A stretch of 7,223 nt of DNA from Candidatus Peregrinibacteria bacterium (GTDB taxonomy: Bacteria; Patescibacteriota; Gracilibacteria; Peribacterales; Peribacteraceae). The stretch covers positions 1 through 7,223 of the forward strand of contig JACRIG010000095.1 in assembly GCA_016215715.1 (NCBI GenBank), written 5' to 3'. Within the stretch, counting starts at the first letter, position 1, and each line of letters starts with the position of its first letter. The notes below the pieces were generated by a model. The model saw only the letters and a program-made list of their open reading frames with translations. It was not told where the DNA came from and ran no database searches. Both the position numbers and the translations under genes were made by a program. Below, piece after piece: positions 5,081 to 7,223 of the stretch.

Positions 5081-5166
5081 ACGTGATCGCTCGCAGCCCC
5101 GTAAAACTCGCTACGCTCGCACGGGGCACGTACAATCATCTCTCGCTTCGCTGCGAGCGATTTTAC
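5081..5166. repeat. Cluster of inverted repeats between tRNA-Ala and the RidA-family gene
   Basis: Several overlapping palindromes fill this spacer. gccccgt (5096-5102) pairs with acggggc (5121-5127), with acgtg/cacgt outside it (5081-5085, 5127-5131). gtaaaactcgct (5101-5112) pairs with agcgattttac (5156-5166) with one bulged base. ctcgc (5142-5146) pairs with gcgag (5153-5157). The ctcgctacgctcgc and ctcgcttcgctgcgag strings look like REP-type intergenic repeats. The structure lies directly 3' of tRNA-Ala on the minus strand and could act as a transcript end, but no simple stem-plus-T-run terminator is evident. Confidence 0.55.
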
Positions 5167-5167
5167 G

Positions 5168-5243
5168 TGGTGGAGCTGAGGAGATTCGAACTCCTGACCC
5201 CCTGCTTGCAAAGCAGGTGCTCTACCAACTGAGCTACAGCCCC
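5168..5243 (-). tRNA. tRNA-Ala (anticodon TGC)
   Basis: A complete cloverleaf of 76 bases including an encoded CCA (5168-5170). The acceptor stem GGGGCTG/CAGCTCC contains the G3-U70 wobble pair that identifies alanine tRNAs. The D-arm is GCTC...GAGC. The anticodon arm is CCTGC-TTTGCAA-GCAGG with anticodon TGC. The T-arm is AGGAG-TTCGAAT-CTCCT with a standard T-loop. It follows tRNA-Cys after 37 bases in the same direction, so the two are likely co-transcribed. Confidence 0.97.
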
Positions 5244-5280
5244 ATGATTTCATTTTATCCGACATTCAGTCCGGACGCAC

Positions 5281-5355
5281 TGGAGGTGCCGGTGGGAATT
5301 GCACCCACGTATGAGGGTTTTGCAGACCCTTGCCTTACTGCTTGGCTACGGCACC
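5281..5355 (-). tRNA. tRNA-Cys (anticodon GCA)
   Basis: A complete cloverleaf of 75 bases with an encoded CCA (5281-5283). The acceptor stem is GGTGCCG/CGGCACC with discriminator T, the U73 typical of cysteine tRNAs. The D-arm has a 3-bp stem GCC...GGC. The anticodon arm is AGGGT-CTGCAAA-ACCCT with anticodon GCA. The T-arm is GTGGG-TGCAATT-CCCAC. The T-loop has G where nearly all tRNAs have U55. It is the first gene of a likely Cys-Ala tRNA transcript. Confidence 0.96.
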
Positions 5356-5363
5356 ACGTAAAA

Positions 5364-5369
5364 ATAATA
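5364..5369 (-). promoter_or_regulatory. Possible -10 box of the tRNA-Cys/tRNA-Ala unit
   Basis: Read on the minus strand, TATTAT ends 8 bases before the first base of tRNA-Cys at 5355. This predicts a precursor with almost no 5' leader. No convincing -35 accompanies it. Confidence 0.35.
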
Positions 5370-5421
5370 CTGTGATATCGCGGCGATTGCTACTGCCTCA
5401 ATTTTCTATAGGGTCGCGCCC

Positions 5422-5450
5422 GCAGGCCGAACGCCTGCTCCTCGTTTTTT
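5422..5450. other. Hairpin in the spacer between tRNA-Cys and the lipoprotein gene
   Basis: The 132-base spacer 5356-5487 holds no gene. gcaggc (5422-5427) and gcctgc (5433-5438) form a perfect 6-bp stem with a 5-base loop. On the plus strand six T follow at 5445-5450, but only after a 6-base gap and with no plus-strand gene to terminate. On the minus strand, the strand of the neighbouring genes, no T-run follows. A second stem, gacgaag (5476-5482) with cttcgtc (5491-5497), spans the stop codon of the lipoprotein gene and may help end that transcript. Confidence 0.4.
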
Positions 5451-5487
5451 CTTGCTTGCCGCGGCGTAGTCCGCAGACGAAGCCGGG

Positions 5488-6054
5488 TTACTTCGTCGCC
5501 TCCGCAGCCTTCCGCAGTGTCGCGTTATTGAGGATGAGAAGAATCTCATTCTCGAGGCCCGACTCGACGGAGAGCGGGGTGGCGGCCGTGTAGGTGTAGC
5601 CCGCGTTTCCGCTGGCTGCACTCACCTGATAGAAACGGGTCCTGGGCTGATCCGGCCGCGGCTGCGCGGAGAAGATGTGGAGTTTGACGGTAACATCATC
5701 GATGGTCACATCCCGCGTATCGAGTTCACCGTATCCGGGCAGTCCCTTCACGGACTCCAGACTCGCGGCGCTGTAGGCGTCGGAGGCGACGGGACGCGCG
5801 AGCGGCTCCTTGGTAACCGTCACCGTCGGGAATTGTCCGGCGCTCGGAGCATCAGCCTGAAAAGCGACAACCACATCGCGCGGGACGCCCTTCTGATCGA
5901 GTCCGTCACGGTCCACCACATGCCAGCCCGCGGGCAGACACGTCCCCACCGTACCGTCCCAGTACGCATATTCGCAGGTTGCGGCAGTCGTCGCAGAACC
6001 CCCGCATGCGGCGAGCAGAACACAGAGACCGGCAAGGGGGAGCAAACGCTTCAT
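5488..6054 (-). CDS. Lipoprotein with a possible PsbP/DcrB-like domain
   Basis: From ATG 6054 the product is 188 residues. It begins MKRLLPLAGLCVLLAAC, a type II signal peptide with lipobox LAAC, so Cys17 should be lipidated and the protein anchored on the outer face of the membrane. A Ser/Thr/Ala linker follows, then CEYAYWDGTVGTC, where C27 and C39 could form a disulfide. The rest alternates beta strands and ends with RFYQVSAASGNAGYTYTAATP and LENEILLILNNATL. This layout recalls the PsbP/DcrB/Mog1-like fold, a tentative match by pattern only. ATGs at 6063 and 6066 are alternatives, but TATGAT overlaps them and ends 7 bases before 6054, which favours 6054. It is divergent from the Ig-like surface protein. 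Confidence 0.85.
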   Translation of the reverse strand: MKRLLPLAGLCVLLAACGGSATTAATCEYAYWDGTVGTCLPAGWHVVDRDGLDQKGVPRDVVVAFQADAPSAGQFPTVTVTKEPLARPVASDAYSAASLESVKGLPGYGELDTRDVTIDDVTVKLHIFSAQPRPDQPRTRFYQVSAASGNAGYTYTAATPLSVESGLENEILLILNNATLRKAAEATK

Positions 6055-6061
6055 CAGGAGC

Positions 6062-6070
6062 ATCATAACA
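6062..6070 (-). promoter_or_regulatory. Extended -10 promoter of the lipoprotein gene (leaderless)
   Basis: Read on the minus strand, TGTTATGAT is a TGn-extended -10 (TATGAT at 6062-6067). It ends 7 bases before the ATG at 6054. No -35 or Shine-Dalgarno sequence is apparent. Confidence 0.5.
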
Positions 6071-6141
6071 AGAAGCGCAGGAGCGAAGGCTATAACTACT
6101 AGACAGATTAATAAACTGAATTGTGGATATAGCCTGACGAA

Positions 6142-6170
6142 TTGAGCCGGAAGGCAAAAAGTGATAGAAT
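6142..6170 (+). promoter_or_regulatory. Promoter of the Ig-like surface protein (leaderless)
   Basis: TTGAGC (6142-6147) and TAGAAT (6165-6170) are exactly 17 bases apart, and TGA precedes the -10 as an extended element (6162-6170). The -10 ends 6 bases before the ATG at 6177, so the predicted transcription start is the A of the start codon. No Shine-Dalgarno sequence is present. Confidence 0.65.
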
Positions 6171-6176
6171 AACCAG

Positions 6177-7223
6177 ATGTCTCTTCGCACACTCAAAACA
6201 CTCACCGCCTGTGTTCTCGCCTCCGCGATTCCGGTGATCGTGAATGCGGCGGGATCGGTGAGTATCGAAACTCCCGCTATCGCAGGACTCGGCACCCGCC
6301 TGCAGCTCACCGGATTCAGCCCGTCTCAGCCGATGGATATCAGCGTGCGCCCGCCCCGCGGTGATGAGATCCTCCTCCCCGTGACAACGGATGCACAGGG
6401 CAACGGGCGACAGGAGCTGAAGGGTGACGAAATGCAGATCGCCGGAACCTACAGCGTCAGCATCGAAGCGGAGGGCCGGATCCTCTTCGGGCCGGAATCG
6501 TTCGACGTCCTCCCCGACAGTCTCTCGCTCACGCAGTCGACCATCCGCGCACTCGCTGCGTCCATCGCGAACGACGGCAAAGACACGGCGGAAGTCGTCG
6601 TCACGCTGCGCGACACGTACGGCAATGTGCTCGGCGGCCGTCCGGTGACGCTGCTCTCCGGGAAAACCGGCGACAGTATCATTCCCCTCTCGCAGCAGAC
6701 GGACGCCCGCGGCGAACTGCACTTCCTTGTGTCAACGACGAACGCCGGCACCATCGATCTGCGGGCAATGGATCTCCTGAGCGGCAATGCGCTCGCGGAC
6801 AGCGCGACAATCACCGCGGGGCAGTCTGCCGCCGTCGGCGGAAGCACATCGTGGACGACGCTGCAGGCCGGAGCTGTCACATCGTATCAGCCGCGCATGT
6901 ACTACGCGCAGACGTCGGGGCAGACTTCCGATGTCATCGATCATTTTGAGATCACCGCTCCCAAAACGCTGCCCGCCGGTCAGGAGGCACCGAGCATCAC
7001 GGTGACGGCCGTGGACGGGAAGAGTCAGACCGTCGAAGCGTACGTGGGCACCATCGTCTTCTCGACGAGCGACCCCTCGGCGGTGCTCCCGAATTTCGGC
7101 CGCTACACATTCAAAGACCGGGATCTCGGCGAAAAGGAATTTCCGCTCGTGCTCAAGTTCAATCAGGGCGGCCTCCAGAAACTGCGGGTCGAAGACCTCA
7201 ATGACACGAGCATCGCAGGCGAA
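6177..7223 (+). CDS. Secreted surface protein with Ig-like/invasin-type domains (partial, open at right edge)
   Basis: The frame opens at ATG 6177 and stays open for 349 codons to the window edge. Residues 1-25 are a Sec signal peptide (basic start MSLRTLK, hydrophobic core, likely cleavage after NAA). Residues 27-112 form a first beta-rich domain. About 113-212 resemble a bacterial Ig-like domain 1 (Big_1, invasin/intimin type): VVTLRDTYGNVLGGRPVTLL, then TDARGELHFLVST and AGTIDLRA. About 255-349 are a further Ig-like unit, with YVGTIVFSTSDPSAVLP, YTFKDRDLGEKEF and GGLQKLRVEDLNDTSIAG, a repeat common in large adhesins and S-layer-like proteins. The product is therefore probably a long, multi-domain, cell-surface or secreted structural or adhesive protein. 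Its anchor and true length lie outside the window. The start is supported by a promoter ending 6 bases upstream. Confidence 0.88.
   Translation, partial: MSLRTLKTLTACVLASAIPVIVNAAGSVSIETPAIAGLGTRLQLTGFSPSQPMDISVRPPRGDEILLPVTTDAQGNGRQELKGDEMQIAGTYSVSIEAEGRILFGPESFDVLPDSLSLTQSTIRALAASIANDGKDTAEVVVTLRDTYGNVLGGRPVTLLSGKTGDSIIPLSQQTDARGELHFLVSTTNAGTIDLRAMDLLSGNALADSATITAGQSAAVGGSTSWTTLQAGAVTSYQPRMYYAQTSGQTSDVIDHFEITAPKTLPAGQEAPSITVTAVDGKSQTVEAYVGTIVFSTSDPSAVLPNFGRYTFKDRDLGEKEFPLVLKFNQGGLQKLRVEDLNDTSIAGE

Noticed and set aside
5422..5450. Hairpin plus six T as a plus-strand terminator
   Set aside because: The T-run is six bases away from the stem and no plus-strand gene lies upstream to terminate, so it is listed only as a hairpin.
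5677..6102. 141-codon plus-strand frame opposite the lipoprotein
   Set aside because: Arg/Gly/His-rich shadow with no domain, while the minus-strand frame has a lipobox and a promoter.
6108..6722. 204-codon minus-strand frame opposite the Ig-like protein
   Set aside because: A shadow frame: the plus strand carries a signal peptide, promoter and domain motifs through the same bases, and the minus product has no recognisable features.
1..7223. CRISPR array, transposase, toxin-antitoxin or defence island
   Set aside because: No regular repeat-spacer series, transposase motifs, paired small toxin/antitoxin frames or defence domains are visible on either strand.
1..7223. Alternative genetic code with UGA as glycine (seen in Gracilibacteria/SR1)
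   Set aside because: TGA ends the 76-residue and zinc-ribbon genes at sensible places and does not occur inside ruvA, pgi, trx, the lipoprotein or the Ig-like frame.

Overview
This window looks like ordinary chromosome from a moderately GC-rich bacterium. Sampled lines of the large genes are about 57-63% G+C by hand count, and ridA is about 48%. The code appears standard: TGA closes two small genes and does not interrupt the large ones. Short gene sizes, a 429-residue glucose-6-phosphate isomerase, an Ala/Lys-rich exported helical protein, several tiny membrane proteins and start codons placed directly after promoter -10 boxes suggest a Candidate Phyla Radiation (Patescibacteria) lineage, perhaps Peribacteria/Peregrinibacteria. 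That placement is inference from memory of such genomes, not a proven assignment.

Layout. Bases 1-90 are the tail of a gene that resembles the end of 16S rRNA methyltransferase RsmI. A pair of inverted C-rich/G-rich palindromes (91-232) and a bidirectional terminator (252-282) follow. On the minus strand lies a small exported alpha-helical protein (302-763). A long imperfect hairpin (851-936) separates it from ruvA (963-1541, Holliday-junction branch migration), which is followed by pgi (1603-2892, glycolysis). A 76-residue minus-strand gene of unknown function (2931-3161) has a good promoter. Next come a thioredoxin (3276-3596) and a two-helix membrane protein (3600-3857) in a tight operon, then a CBU_0592-like three-helix membrane protein (3988-4245). 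Two back-to-back terminators separate that gene from a convergent zinc-ribbon membrane protein (4306-4584). The minus strand then carries a RidA-family enamine/imine deaminase (4680-5051), a repeat-rich spacer, tRNA-Ala(TGC), tRNA-Cys(GCA) and a lipoprotein (5488-6054). A divergently transcribed secreted protein with Ig-like/invasin-type domains (6177-7223, open at the right edge) ends the window.

How the parts work together. ruvA, pgi, trx, ridA and the tRNAs are housekeeping genes with no obvious shared pathway. The lipoprotein and the Ig-like protein form a divergent pair of cell-surface genes over a 122-bp intergenic region. The clearest theme is initiation. In five genes (ruvA, the 76-residue gene, ridA, the lipoprotein and the Ig-like protein) a -10 hexamer ends only 6-8 bases before the start codon, often as an extended -10, which predicts leaderless mRNAs. 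Only the CBU_0592-like and zinc-ribbon genes have clear Shine-Dalgarno sequences and 40-45 base leaders. I see no defence, CRISPR or transposase system, and no convincing undescribed multi-gene system.
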